The notes under the pieces: generated by a model
Databases searched by the model: none
What the model saw: only the letters and a program-made list of their open reading frames with translations
Told to the model about the DNA's origin: nothing
Shown here: positions 11,312 through 24,018 of the stretch, in pieces
How the letters are laid out: the number at the start of each line of letters is the position of its first letter
How positions within the stretch are numbered: position 1 is the stretch's first letter
Position numbers and translations under genes: made by a program
Source: Coprinopsis marcescibilis
Lineage: Eukaryota > Basidiomycota > Agaricomycetes > Agaricales > Psathyrellaceae
DNA: 64,000 nucleotides
Direction: 5' to 3'
Assembly: GCA_004369085.1 (NCBI GenBank)
Contig: ML210188.1
Coordinates: forward strand, 62,001 to 126,000

Positions 11312-14300
11312 ATGGAGGAACCCCAGCGCCCGCTTAGCCCAAAGTCGGTGAGTCGAATCATCCATTAGGCTCGGTTTACGTTCGGAGCAAGATTTCAGAG
11401 ATTGGCGGTTGGCGGTTGGACTAATCTCAGCTCTTGCAGATTCGGACACCGAGCAAGTTGACCCAGACGTTCTCTCGGTTCAAAGGAATCATCCGCATCC
11501 CAGGACACACCCGCAAGCCCGGTGCCAATCCAATAGGCCATGTTCGACATGGAACAACGACGGGGATGACAGACGACAAGGGCGCCGATAACCACCCTTA
11601 TTCGCGGAGGAGCAGGGTCGAGATGAAGGCGTACATGTCGCAGCCCATGCTTGGACAACTAAGGACAGCGACTGGAAGCTCGACGGCAGATCTTAACAAC
11701 CCAATACAGACTGGCTACTCGGAACAGGGCTATTCATCATCGTCAGCCTCACCCAGCGATCGTGATTCGCAGTATGAACTTCCACTTCCACGCCCCTCGA
11801 TCCATGGTGAAATTCCGAGCGAAAAGAAACGCAACTCGCGGTCGCTTTCTATGGTTTCTCTGGCAAGACCTGCAGATAGGGGTACCGATTCGGATACAGG
11901 TATTCAGAAAGGTATGTATATTCAACCCGAAATTGACTTTTTCCATACTAATTCATATGATAGAGCCCAAGCCCAGCCTTTATTCACGACACAAATCCTC
12001 AGACGAACGGCCTCCTCTCCCTAAATCACCGACCACTTCCCTCTTCAAGCGCAAACGGTCAAGAACAACCGCAACCATGCCTCAGTCCGAGTCTGCGCAA
12101 CCTACTCCCCCCGAAAATCTGACCCCCACCGTACTCTCCGGATCATCATCACAGTCCTCAACGTCAGGCATTAAATCGTTTACAAGAGCATTGGTTAGGA
12201 GGGCTTCCAAATCACGGTTGATTGACACTTCTCGACATCATCGGGAGGAGGAACCACCAGTGCCACCGCTACCCTCACCATACCGCAAGGACCATAACCC
12301 TCCAACAGCCGCAGCCGAACAGCTACCGCGACTGGAGCCATCAGGTTCGGCCACGACAACACCTGACTCCAGGAGCAGAAAAAATAGCGTCAAACGACAA
12401 AAATCCAAGGGGAAGGAGGAAGCGGTGCCTGTCGGCGACGATGCTCCTGCCTCGCTCTCAGTGTTGGCTCCAAATACAACATCCAAGCCCAAACTCAAGC
12501 CGTCTGTTTCGTCATTCGTATCGTCATCCGGCTCGTCTTTCATGACCGCGGCGTCGACATTGTCTTCACAGCACAACGAGGCAACCACAGCCCCACCAGC
12601 AACGTCGTCCATTGTCCAATCATGGCGAACGGCAAACGGCGAGCCTTCAGCAGTGATATCAACACCGGACATTCAGACGAGCAATAGCGAGGGAAAGAAG
12701 CCGTTGCGAATTGCGATGCCAGTTCGAAGGATCAGCCTTATCTCGACGCCAGAAGGGAACGCGAGACTGTCGCCGAGTATTGTACATCGACCACCTCCCC
12801 TTCCTCTTCTCAACCTGCCCAAGCTTCCCACACCTGTCGTTGGGTCTTCGTCGTTCAACTGGGGTCTTGGTCTTCGTGGAGAGGAGGGAGCTCCTGGAAC
12901 GCCTACGTCAAGAAGGAGAAGCCTGAGGATTACAGCTGGATTGAGTGCAATGCCGGCTCTTCCGTTGCAGGGTGCAGCGAGGGGTGTTGGTGGTCATGAG
13001 GAGGTGGACGATCAAGAGGATGACGAAGACGACGAAGTAGACGAGGGCGACGAAGAGGATGACCTGGACGAGGATTCGGAGATGGCGGACGACTCTTCGC
13101 ATCACGAGGAAACCGAAGTGCGGAGCATTGGGAGTGGAAGCGGAAGTGGGGGCAGCACTATGGATGGCCGTAGCTCTTACGACCATGCGAGTTACAGTGC
13201 TTCTAGTGCTGGCGGTGGCTTTACTGGTACCCAGGTTGGGAATAGCTTTGGCGCTAGCCTGAGTATTAAACCGGAATTGCCACCGCTGGGTGTTACTTCG
13301 CCGTTCGATATTCGGTTCACGGACCTTGGGACACCTACTGCGGTGACCTCTGGGCTCACATATACCTCGACCGTCAACACCAATTCCAGTGCGAAGGGGA
13401 AGAATAAGGCCGTTCCAACCCTTCTCACTACCACCTCATCCCAATCATTCGATCCGACGTCGATTTCGGCTAACTCGTATGCAAGCATCGCCGGCTCCGA
13501 TGCCGGGCGGACAATATCACTGACATCGTCATCTGGCTCATTATTTTCCGCTGCACGTGGATTCGACAAGACACACGGAAGTGGAAGCCAGAGCAGTCCG
13601 GTTCTGAGCGGTTCGGAATCGATATCGTCATCGCTATTCGCTTCACCCGGACATGGTCAAGGGCGAGATAATCGGTTGAGCTTGAGGCTTGCCAATAGTG
13701 CTTCACCACCGTCACCATCCAGTGCTTGGGGACGTACTCAGAGCTATGGCCCCGGAGGCCTCAAACGAACCAGCATATTCTTACCACCATCTGGACCTCC
13801 ATCGCCTGGTTTGCAAACACCGAGGCAAGAATACTTCCATCATTCACGGTTCTCAACGGCCGCTCAGCTAAATCGACTGTCGCTACACGTACCACCGCTG
13901 CCGGGTAGCTCAATCTCCTTCCCTGCAAACTCTATTCATAATCCAAACCCAAATTTAAATCGCAATTCCGTGATTGATCGACATTCGGTACTTCCTGGCT
14001 CGATGGGAGGAACATTATCTGTGGCTTTATCGAATTCGAACGATACATTTACGAACGGTAATGGCGCAGGGGGTGGGGCGAATTATGTCAAGAGGCCGTC
14101 CATGTACAAGCACGCATCAAGAAGTTTGATCGATATTCACAGCATCGAGAAGAGGGAGGAGGTGGGGCGGATGGTTCGGGAGGGCGAGATTGTGCAGGAG
14201 GCGAAGGAGAAAGAGATGATCAAAAGGAACAGGGAGAGTCTGTTGGTTACCGGAAACTTCAATGCCAACAAACTAGACACTGCGGGACCTTCGTCATCGA

Positions 14301-16294
14301 CAATGGACGGGAGCCAAGCAGGCCCAGGACGGCCACTTCCCGATTTGGAAGGTGGACATTCTGGGTCCGAGACAAGAGGGAGTGCAAGTGCGACAAATCC
14401 GCTCTTGTTCAACGAGAAGCGGACCAGCTGTTTCAGGGATGCTGCTGGAGATGTCTTTGTTGATCGTGGTTGTGAGAAACATGTGGTGGGGAATGGGGGT
14501 GCAGAACAAGATTGCCGACAGCGACTCAATGTACCAAGCTCTGACCACCATACTACCTCAAGTCAAAGCAGCAAGGTGCAGAACCGGATGAGCAGCGCAC
14601 CTGCGTACGAAGCCGCTGCTCCGCATCCTTTGCGAAAACGGCGGTCGATGCCCATGTTTAACGAAGCCACGACGGAGCCACCGCCGTACCCCGACTTTGT
14701 GCAGCAGCAGACACATCCTGCGGCTTTCGGCTCGATGAATGCAAGATTCGAGAAAGTGAAGATTTTACCGAGGGAGGACGAGGGAAAGGAGGAGCTGCCG
14801 CCGTACAGGAACGACGTCCTGCTCAAGGCAATTCTCCCAAGGAAAATGGAGTTCTCGTCCCCAGGTATCCAGGCCAAGGATAGGAAGTGGAGGAGGGTTC
14901 TGTGCGTGCTTGAGGGTACGATGTTGAGAATATACAAATGTCCAACAGGGGCAGGCGGGGTGTCGGTGATAGAGCAGTGGTGGGAAAGCAAGGTCGGTGT
15001 GGGAGATGTAGCTGCGGTAGATGGAGGTGTCGTTGGCGTGACACAACCCAAGAGTAACGATCTCAACGTGGAGGACGAGAAGCTGAAACACCAATACTTG
15101 GGATCGCCGAGGGGCGAAGATGGGCAAAGCTCAAGCTCTGTTCAAGATGGTCCAGAATACTTGGGTCACCAAAGAGCGATTTCAACTCCAGCACCCTCCC
15201 TAGGACTGTCACCTGCTCAGCGACCGTCGACGGCATCTAAAGAAACCCCACCAAACGCCTCCCAAATTGCGATAACAAAGTCTGCGCTTAACCTCGCAGT
15301 CCAGTTTCTAAAACCCAGTAGCCGACTTGGGAAGCATGCGAGGTCGCAAAGCGATGTTACACCACCCAGTCCCACAGCATTCGGTTACCTTCCTGGCGCA
15401 ACGAGAAGCTCTGTACATCTGGGGTCAATTCACCCCCCCAGAAGTGGGTCAGCGACGCCAAGTTCATCCAACGCAAATACATTGTCAAGTATCGCCTCTA
15501 GCTCAAGGTCACGATCAAGATCCAACAGCCCTATGCCCAGTTCTTCAGGTTTCACTACCGCGTCCTCGTATTCGGAGTCGACACTGTCAAGACCGTCTAC
15601 TGCTGGCCTTCCCTCTTCCGGCTCGTCAAGACCGGTAACACCCTCGTCAGCAGTTGGATCCTCAAGATCGAGGGCGAGAGCTGGCACTACTCCCGCACCA
15701 TCCTCTGCCACGTCTTCGACATTCTCGACCAAAGGAAGGTCTACAAGTCGGATACCAGAACCAAACCCTGAAGACCTCATCAAGGTGTACTCTTTGCAAA
15801 ATGCCGAGAGTGGGCTTGGTAATGATTATTTGAAGAGGAAGAACGTCATCAGGGTCCGGCTGGAGGGGGAGCAGTTCTTGCTGCAGGCGAAGGACGTGCC
15901 GAGTGTCGTGGAATGGATTGAGGTAAGTCGTCACCCTACGAATGCGTTATGGTGTTTTGGTACGGTTGGTAACGGTTGCATCTCAGGGTCTGCAAGCCGC
16001 AACCAACATTGCTCTGGATCTTGATGTCCGGCCTATGCCTCGTGGACCTATCTTCCCTCGGTAAGTTTCTGTTTTAGTCACGATCATCTTTCGCTTTATT
16101 GACGTTCTTCACTTAACATTAGGCGAAGGCGGCGACGCCGACCCCAGATCCCACCTATCACGACAAGCACGCCTGCCACTGGCGAAGGATCAACAACGGG
16201 CCCACCGCTACACCAAGCGATAATTATGGTCACGGAGACGTACACGCCCACGTCTGCGACTGCCGGTCAACCCGCTTTGCGATTGAACTCCTGA
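11312..16294 (+). CDS. Large disordered PH-domain protein
   Basis: Five exons (11312-11347, 11440-11911, 11964-15922, 15987-16060, 16123-16294) encode about 1570 aa. The first, 12-codon exon ([12 protein letters not shown]) sits upstream of a 92-bp intron. Most of the protein is Ser/Pro/Thr-rich low complexity, with an acidic run near genomic 13010-13085. A split pleckstrin-homology fold is visible near the C-terminus. Its first half is around 14810-14990 ([21 protein letters not shown]). A long disordered insert follows. The second half is around 15775-16010 ([32 protein letters not shown]...VVEWIEGLQAA). The tail ends in PALRLNS. PH domains bind phosphoinositides or proteins at membranes, so a cortical or polarity role is likely, but I cannot name the orthologue with certainty. 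Confidence 0.82.
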
Positions 16295-17295
16295 AATAGA
16301 ATCAAGCAAGGCGAACTAGCGAGATCTCAAGCATGGACATTCAACTTCCCTCCCCATCCACCAATAGCATCGTCGGACTCGCCTTGCATTTGTAGACTAA
16401 CCATTCAGTCACTCATTGTTCGAGCATTATTTCTCTGCATTTGCAATATCTACACTCTACTTTCATTTTCTTTCGTCATTTCTGTTCGTAGTTGATTCAG
16501 ATGGTTTTATTTATCTGACCTTGCTTTCATGTAAATTTTAGGTGCTGATGTATTTGTATTGTAGATGAGCGGCAGGATTGCGGCCCTCAGATAGCCATTC
16601 CATCCCTCGCTCTCCATCTGCCCTAAAAGCGGGGGCTAAGCATCACCCACACCTGGTTCGCATCTGGGGTCAGAGGATGTTCGGGTCGAAACCCTGGCTC
16701 TTAAAAAACCAGTGAGAACTCCTGGAAGAATTGATTTGTCTGGACCTTGACAGTAATCACCAAGTTAATTAATAACTGGTCCGTACCCAGGGAGCATAAA
16801 AGTCACTTTGACTCGCAGGGGAAGCTGGAAGGAGATTATACTAACCCACAATAGCATGCTTTATCAGTGGACACCCGGGCTGCTCCCCGTTCCCGAGAGT
16901 TGGAATTGCTCACACATCGAGGGTGAGCACAAACTAAGAGTGCAAACTTCAAGCGCTGTGGAAATTAATCAGAAACAGACGGGCCTGAGACATTCCCTCT
17001 GTTAAGCAGCTGTCTCTTATTAACAAGAGAAGTCTTGAGGAGATTGGGCTCTCGTTCCTGGTGTCCCTGCCATCAGGTGGGCGCTTAAGTCGGCTTTGGA
17101 GGAAGTCCTTGAGGAGTCTGAGGGGAGCGATGTCCATACATATGTGAGGGCAGGGGAATTATATCTTTCTGAGAGGATGGCTTTCATAATGGCGGTGCTG
17201 TTGGTAAACAGCCACAATTGGCCAAAAACATTCACGCACATCTAAATCTAATAATTACAAGATATTGTACAGTAAACTGAAAATCGCGTCATATT
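16295..17295. other. Intergenic region, no gene seen
   Basis: Convergent intergenic DNA: the 3' flank of the PH-domain gene on the left and of the minus-strand metalloprotease on the right. Short ORFs at 16808-17241 have no coding character. I checked a GGTTCG-like stretch near 16680 as a tRNA T-arm and it does not fold as one. Confidence 0.4.
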
Positions 17296-18653
17296 CTAGT
17301 ATGCTGGAATTTGACGATATAGATCCAGGAGTGCTCTCAGTCTCCAAATTTGCCCGGGCGTAAATTCATGTTGGCAGACTTCCGGCGCATAGTCCATATA
17401 GTTATCTATTCGGAGACCCATAGTCAGTCAATTGCTCGGAGACCTTAAGCAATCCCAAAACGCACTAATTGAATCCAACCCTGGAATGTCTGGACATGAG
17501 TCCTGTGGGATGCATTGCTCAAGGGTTTTGGCAGTCAATTGCCCATGTGTTGCATATGCTTGAGTTGGAGTATCATCGACGTAGTCCCCTGGTCCCTCGC
17601 AACTTCCAGGAGCTTCGTGACCCTGTTCAAAGCACGTGGTTAGCTCTTTTAATATAGAGGCGCCAATAATTTAGGTAGCACATACGTGTCCGAAGGTGTG
17701 CAAGAGACCCATCCAATGCCCCACTTCGTGTACCAACACCTTTCCCGTAAAGATCTCTGCAGCCGACGGCTGTGGGTGTAAAGGAAGTGCATTCCAATTC
17801 AGTATAACCCCATCCACTTGGTCTCGTTCCAGCTCATGCTTCGGATCGTCTGCATACCAGCCAGGCAAAGTTCTGACGTATCCACCAAGGGATGGACCAG
17901 GCACGAGGCTGATTGTCGGGTATATTAGCTTTCGTAGGAGGGAGAGATCAAACGGAGACATACTCAACAACAAAAACGTCCAAAACGGAGGAGTCTCTGG
18001 CAGACAACGATTCCTTCATCTCGCGTTCCGAAGGGCTAACGATTGCATAGTCAGGCTGAGTAGTCAATCCTTGACGAATGATGCCTTACTTTGCATCGAG
18101 AGGCCTTGTCGGATCTTCATCAAAAAGTCCTTCGCCTGTCTTGGCCCACCAAGTTTCGTTGATCGTCCGAGTAACGTTGGCGAGCTTCCATTGGATTCTG
18201 GCTGGCGCATACGCCTCATCCAGGACCTTCATCTGTGCTTCGATACGTTCATCCCTGCGCATGTCATTAGGACAGCGGATTCCGGAAGCATCACCAAGAC
18301 GGGATATTCCTCACCGTCCTATTATATCCAACACTGTTTGGTTACTTCCCACTATGTGAAAATTGATGGCAATTGTAGCCCATGCATAGTCAGTGTTGTG
18401 GCTGTCGCTAAGTCGATTTCCCTTATGTTTTTGGAAATGTTCTTCCGTCGAGGCTATCTGAGTTGGATGTATACCACAGGATCTGATACGTCACAAAATT
18501 GCATGAGCGTGAGTCGAAGCTTTAATGTTTGCACGCTTACCCTCCGTAGCTTGAGTGGCTATGGTCATGCTTGCCAAATGTGAACGCTGAATTCACTTTT
18601 GCAACGTGAAGCGCGAGGGCGGCGAGTATGAATGGAAACAGAGAGCTGCGCAT
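17296..18653 (-). CDS. Secreted M43 (pappalysin-family) zinc metalloprotease, copy A
   Basis: M43 enzymes are secreted metzincins that use HExxHxxGxxH to bind zinc. The start (ATG at 18651-18653) gives a signal peptide, MRSSLFPFILAALALHVAKV. A Cys-Gly-Ile-His-Pro block follows, then the INFHIVGSNQTV strand, the LERDQVDGVILNWNALP stretch, and the full motif HEVGHWMGLLH. The CEGPGDYVDDTP loop and the Met-turn NYMDYAPEVC come next, and the protein ends HEFTPGQIWRLRALLDLYRQ before the TAG at 17296-17298. At least six short introns are needed, all with GT-AG ends that keep frame with copy B. All catalytic residues are present, so it should be active. It probably arose by tandem duplication with the gene at 19426-20795. 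Confidence 0.85.
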
Positions 18654-19425
18654 GGGAGGGAAGCTGGCTTAGTAGGAGTGGCTGTTGATGCTTCAAAGTG
18701 GTAGTATCTCGAGTTTTAAATATTGGTCCTCGGACCCTGGATCGACAGGCTGTTGCCTGCTGTTGCACTTATGTTTCCATATGGACCTGGGCCATCATGC
18801 GGCATGCAATTCGCCGATATGTCGCTTGAAACATATTCTCACCCTAAGGAGTGGACTCCAGGTGGCATCCGAAGCGCTCGAGATGACAGCTCGTAGCTAG
18901 TACTCGGCCGCGATTCCCCGCCATTCATTTACAGACCTGATATACAGTTATTAGCTGTACCATCCAACCACGATCAGAGTAGCTTTTAGAGCGCCTAATT
19001 GTTCAAAACCAGGTGTCACTACTAACTAGCATACCTCCTCAGTACAAGGTTCAAAAAGCAATCGATGCCACTCACCATCAGCGGCGGGCGCTTGTCTTGG
19101 CGCTTTGTTCCGAACTTTGCGGTGCCGTTAACAACCAATGTTCCTGCAACGACGATCTGGTCAGATCCCGGTGTTTGATTTTCCGGCTCCCACTCGTCGC
19201 CATCACCATTGCATTAAGAATTCCAAGAGCCGACGAAAGGAGTGGCATAAATCCTCCGTGAAACGCCTCGCCGTTTCAATGCTTCGCACTCGTTATTGCC
19301 TCCAGCAGCTGCTCACTTCGCTCATGGCACTATCACAGTCGTAGCCGGAGGCTAAGGTGCAAATATGGAACGCTGAGTCTTATATTATATTGCTGGGAAG
19401 TGGGTGCAGTGGCAGCCCATAATAA
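18654..19425. other. Spacer between tandem metalloproteases
   Basis: Promoter side of copy A and 3' flank of copy B. AATATTTAAAA on the minus strand at 18713-18723 is a possible TATA-like element about 60 bp upstream of the copy A ATG. No gene is seen; the small plus-strand ORFs have no features. Confidence 0.4.
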
Positions 19426-20795
19426 TCAATATGCTTTAATGTTACGGTACATATCCAACATCATCCTCATCTTCCATATTTGCCCTGGCGTAAACTCGGT
19501 CCTGCAAACATCCGGAGTGTAGTCCATGTAGTTCACTGCAGCTCGTTAGCAGAAGATCAGAGGAAACAAATCAAAGAACTAAACGCACAAACTGGGTCTA
19601 GACCTGGCAGGCCCGGACATGAGTCCTGGGCCACACAATCCTCGATAGAGGTGGCGGTTGACCTCAAGTCGTCATGGGTCGCATAAGCTTGTACGGGGGT
19701 ATCATCGATGTAGTCTCCGGGTCCCTCGCAGGATCCAGGCCCTTCTGAGACCTGTTACGGTTAATTATTTTAACCAAGCAATAGTGTCTAGCCGATGGTA
19801 TGCATACGTACGTGTCCAAAAGTATGCAGTAGGCCCATCCAATGCCCCACTTCATGAATCAACGTTTTGCCCTGAAATACCTGACGTATCTGAGGGTTTG
19901 GATTAAAGGGAAGGGCGTTCCAATTGAGCACAACCCCGTCGATTTGGTCACGTTCCAGCTCATGTTCCGGACTGTCTGAGAACCTTGCGGGTAAAGCCCT
20001 GACATACCCGCCAAGTCCTGGACCTTGCAAAAGCCTTCGGTTTCTCAGTTAGCATCCGGCAAAAGCCACGAAGTTCATTTCAGTACGCACTGAACAATAA
20101 AGACTTCGAGGATTGCAGGGTTTCCTGAGCCCAATGTTTCCTTCATCTGACGCTCAATAGGGCTGGTCAAGGCAGCGTCAGCAGCGAGTTCGCGACCAGA
20201 AGGCAATCACTATCTTACTTGACTTCCAAAAGATCATCTGGATCCTCTTCAATGAGTCCTTCGCCCATACGTTCCCACCATGTTTCATTTATAGTTCGAG
20301 TAATGTTTGTGAGTTTCCACTCTATCCGTGCAGGGGCGAACGCTTCTTGCATCATCTCAAACTGGGCCTCAATCCGGCCTTCCCTGAGAATGTACACAGT
20401 TAGAAGGAAAGTTGAGGCGTCAACAACGACAAGGGCAACTCACGACTCTATGAAGTCCAACATTGTCTGATTGTTTGCAATGATGTGAAAGTTAATGGGA
20501 ATTTCAGCCCACAGGTAGTCGTCGTTATATTTTCCAGCCCGGTGACTCCCAATGTTGGTCTGGAAGTGTTTTTCAGCGTCGGCAGCGTGCTTCGGGTAAA
20601 TACCGCAGGCCCTGCCAGATTCAAGGAGGGTTATGATAATCAGTGTTTGCACGATTGAATACTTGTAGCTGTGAGGACATACTCTCCATGGCTCGTATGG
20701 TTATGGTCGTGTTTGCCGAAGGTGAACGAAGAGCTGGCTTGGGAGACACCCCCCGCCAGGACAGCAAGGACGAGAGTAAAGAGGGAGTTGCGCAT
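19426..20795 (-). CDS. Secreted M43 (pappalysin-family) zinc metalloprotease, copy B
   Basis: Paralogue of the gene at 17296-18653 with the same exon order. The ATG at 20793-20795 begins a signal peptide (MRNSLFTLVLAVLAGGV). The mature part has ACGIYPKHAADAEKHFQ, the AEIPINFHIIANNQTMLDF strand, HELERDQIDGVVLNWNALPF, the zinc motif HEVGHWMGLLH, CEGPGDYIDDTP, and the Met-turn NYMDYTPDVC before ending in MYRNIKAY. All metzincin residues are intact. Candidate N-glycosylation sites occur (NHT, NQT, NIT). A secreted protease for nutrition or interaction with other organisms is likely; the substrate is unknown. Confidence 0.85.
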
Positions 20796-20877
20796 CAAAG
20801 TGAGAGAGTCGAAGTCTATAACACGAGTAGGGGGAAAGTCAAATGGTGGACTCCCTCCGATTCATGAATCCATCTTG

Positions 20878-20883
20878 TTTATA
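20878..20883 (-). promoter_or_regulatory. TATA box of metalloprotease copy B
   Basis: TATAAA on the minus strand lies 83 bp upstream of the ATG at 20795, a normal spacing for a fungal secreted-protein gene. Confidence 0.5.
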
Positions 20884-22062
20884 CTTCTGCGCGGGCCAGT
20901 AAGTTGAGCGCCGAGTCTGCTGTACACACGCACACAGCCTGGGACCAAAGATGGCGTCGACACGACCTTAAAATGACAAGGAGATAAGTATGTACGGCAG
21001 TGCTTTGTCGTGAACGGACTCAACCAGCGACTTGGCACATCATAAGCAACTCTGGACCGGTGAATGGAGGCCCGTAAGTTGTATATCCCGTAAGTTGTGA
21101 ACCGCTAAAACATTGCTAAAACCGCCTTGAAAAGGCGTTCTCGAACATTATCCGTGGGCCGTCGTCTGCCGTCGTTTATTGCTCGGTAATTAAAGTTCAT
21201 GCAATGTCTCTACACCGTTCAGGCTCGCCTTCGATTGAGTCTCGAAAAGCAAGGGCGATGAGGACGGTGCCCTTCGTTATGTCCTTGGTGGCACGTTTCT
21301 GTTTTCCGTTTCACGGTGCCATTAAAATATGATTTTAATGATGCAGCAAGCACAACACTGTGCAGGCGGGCGCTCCGGGCCCAATCGCTGCTCTGCATTC
21401 ATGCGAGCGAGTACCAGAAATGGATTTGAAGGTTGCCAAAACGGCAGTTCATCGCCGTTTGGTTCATGATAAACTGTCAAAATACTCACATTCAACGACA
21501 CCGGCTGATTTGAGGCAAGGTCGTCTACATATTCCAGCTGACTCTATTCACGAATAAACAAGAGGTCCGCGATATCGGACCCCAGAAATCTCCAGCAATT
21601 TTCTGCCCACATATCTTATAATCTGATACAATCGCTACATAACAGATTCATGTCGATGACTTCGTTGTCATAGTCATTGGTCACCTGTCAGACCTGAGAC
21701 AAACCGTACCAGGAACAGGGAGAAGCATAAATTATACTCCTCTGGTCGAATACTAGCGAATACTCCCAGTACCAGCTTTCGATTTTAACTGGATCGTGTG
21801 AAATCTACCGTACCACCTCCTGTAAAACCACGGCCGCTTCTTCGGCCAATCCTTCCCCAGCCAGTCCTTCAGCATACTATCTGAAGAGTACATGTCTTGG
21901 ACGATCATCCTAATCCAGCCTGGTACACCTCATCGAGCACGAGTCCACATAGGCGGAGATTCCGAAGTTTTATCCCTTCGACACTGCGAGCGACGTGTCT
22001 TCATCACGTTTTAGGAGAGATTTCGCAACCTTGAAATCGGGCTCATGGTATTACAGCGCATT
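20884..22062. other. Intergenic region, no gene seen
   Basis: About 1.2 kb between the metalloprotease promoter and the 3' end of the TPR gene. The phrase CCCGTAAGTTGT occurs twice near 21070-21100. Otherwise nothing coding or structured was recognised. Confidence 0.4.
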
Positions 22063-22071
22063 AGATAAAGA

Positions 22072-23991
22072 TTATGTGGGCTCTACAGGGTCAGTCCCCG
22101 AAGTCCCCGTCAATCTATCAAGTAACGCAATACTCTTCTCTAACCGTTTCCCATTCTTCACCGGGTCGGCCGGTACCAGCCTTCTCCCAATCTCCACCGC
22201 CTCTTTTGCAGGCAGAATCGCCTCCTCTGTGCGACCAACAGCATCCAGAGCTACTGCATACCGCTTGAAAACCCCCGCGCCCGCATGATCGACGGATTGC
22301 AGGTGTGCCTCCAGCCCCTCCTTGGTGCGCATCGCGTGCAGGCGACGATACATGTCAACCGCCTCATTCGTGGCAATAGAAAGTGCATCGTCGTACCGTC
22401 TGCAGCCATTGTAGCAATGCATCAATGTGTCAAGTGAGTTGAGCAGGCTGCGTTGCAACCCCAAGTGAGCATCGTCGACAACGTCAGGTGAACCAGCAAT
22501 AAGCCGACGCAAGATATCCACCGACTCCTGGGCAATTCCGACGGCGGACCTCTTTGCTTCATCGCTGCTCTCATCGTAGTCGGCTGCGAACCAGGCATTT
22601 TGATTCAACGCCGCTGCCAACTCATTGTCCATCATGTTGTCGCTATCACCCCCTGCCACCAGACAGCGGAGGATGGATAACCCTTCTTCGCTCATCTTCA
22701 GAGCCGCTGCCTGTTCGCCTTCATCGTACAGCAATCCAGCAAGGGTTTGTAAAGACGTGGCCAGCGTGAGTTCGGCTTCTCCGGCTTTCTCGGGGCTGGC
22801 GACTATCCTGCGCTGAAGATCGATCGATTCTGTGAGGGAAACGACAGCTTCGCCCCTTTCTTTGGACAACGCAAGCATGATGCCGAGGACGAAGAGGGAG
22901 TTCGCCAGCGGATCTCGGGGTGTCTCTGGCGCAGATTGTGCGAGCTGGCGGTATATGTTGGTCGCTTCTCGTGCAGATTCGACCGCGACTCTGTGTCTCC
23001 CAAGCTGGTTGTAGCAGAAGCCGAGCTGGAGGAGAGTCTTGGCCAAACAACTCTCGTTTGATTCTCCGTCGTCTAGTGCGCCGTTGACCTCGGTCTCGAT
23101 GAGCGTACGGTAAAGGCCAATAGATTCTTCCAGAAGGGGGGTGGCGGATTCTGAGCGACCGGACGACCTCAAGAGGATGGCGTTGTTGTAAAGAAAGTCG
23201 GCAAGGTGTGGCGTGAACTGGACGGGATCGGTGACCACAAGCTGGCGTAGGGAGGAGATCCCTTCTTCGTTGTGTTTTATTGCTTCGTCGAGTCTGCCCG
23301 CCTTGATCAGGCATGATGCCAACTCGGTAGTAGTGCTGAAAACCAATGTGGAGTATTGTGAAGAAGGGGTCGTAGCCAGTAGTTGCCGGTACAGGGCTAT
23401 TTCTTCTTGAAAGCACGATATGGCAGAGTCGTTGGATGATGGTGATGCCTGGAATAGCGAGCCCACAAAGTGAAGGGACTGTGCGAGGTCGGGAATGTGC
23501 TTGCCTGGGTTGCTTTCTACCAAAGGACGAATGATGGCGATGTACCTTTGGCGGACCCTTATGGCATCCTCATCCTTTCCTGCCTTGGAAAGGGATATTG
23601 AAAGGCTGCAGAGCGCTGTCTTCTGACGAAAAAGAAGCTTCGCTTCATTGCCTCCGCCGGGGAATGACAGTTGATGAAAGATTTTGAATGCTTCGCGAAA
23701 GAGCGAGCAGGCAAGATCGTGGGCATTGTGTGTCTTGCTGAGATGCACGCCTAGGTTGTGAAGTGAGTCTCCGAGACTCATCCCATCCTGGTTTGGGCGA
23801 GACGCTACCCTGCGGCGAAGGTTCTCTGTTGCGTCCAGTAGTTTGCGCAACTTCGAGTCCTTGGCGTATTGAATGCTGAAAGACAGCGCATGGACTTCTC
23901 GAAGGGCTGCTACGAGACTCTCCGACTGAGCAAGTTTGAGCTCGTCATTGGATTCCTCGTCGTAAAACCAGTTGGATATCGCGCGAAACAT
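22072..23991 (-). CDS. Tetratricopeptide-repeat (TPR) protein, intact copy
   Basis: A single open frame of about 639 aa starts at the ATG of MFRAISNWFYDEES. A longer frame upstream has no ATG. CTTCCAG sits directly before the ATG in both copies, so an upstream 5' leader intron is possible. The protein is made of degenerate TPR units of about 40 residues, recognisable by repeats such as SLHNLGVHLSKTHNAHDLACSLFREA, LGFCYNQLGRHRVAVESARE and ALDAVGRTEEAILPAKEAVE, which predict an all-helical scaffold for protein binding. I see no nucleotide-binding, CHAT or other effector domain. Such free-standing TPR proteins are common in Agaricomycetes and sometimes resemble the sensor half of NLR-like proteins. 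Its role is unknown. Confidence 0.8.
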   Translation of the reverse strand: MFRAISNWFYDEESNDELKLAQSESLVAALREVHALSFSIQYAKDSKLRKLLDATENLRRRVASRPNQDGMSLGDSLHNLGVHLSKTHNAHDLACSLFREAFKIFHQLSFPGGGNEAKLLFRQKTALCSLSISLSKAGKDEDAIRVRQRYIAIIRPLVESNPGKHIPDLAQSLHFVGSLFQASPSSNDSAISCFQEEIALYRQLLATTPSSQYSTLVFSTTTELASCLIKAGRLDEAIKHNEEGISSLRQLVVTDPVQFTPHLADFLYNNAILLRSSGRSESATPLLEESIGLYRTLIETEVNGALDDGESNESCLAKTLLQLGFCYNQLGRHRVAVESAREATNIYRQLAQSAPETPRDPLANSLFVLGIMLALSKERGEAVVSLTESIDLQRRIVASPEKAGEAELTLATSLQTLAGLLYDEGEQAAALKMSEEGLSILRCLVAGGDSDNMMDNELAAALNQNAWFAADYDESSDEAKRSAVGIAQESVDILRRLIAGSPDVVDDAHLGLQRSLLNSLDTLMHCYNGCRRYDDALSIATNEAVDMYRRLHAMRTKEGLEAHLQSVDHAGAGVFKRYAVALDAVGRTEEAILPAKEAVEIGRRLVPADPVKNGKRLEKSIALLDRLTGTSGTDPVEPT

Positions 23992-24018
23992 CTGGAAGAA
24001 TATTAGCCCCTGTGCCAA

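Noticed and set aside
22721..23416. 231-codon minus-strand frame inside the TPR gene
   Set aside because: Out-of-frame shadow on the same strand; Arg/Ser-rich, no repeat pattern.
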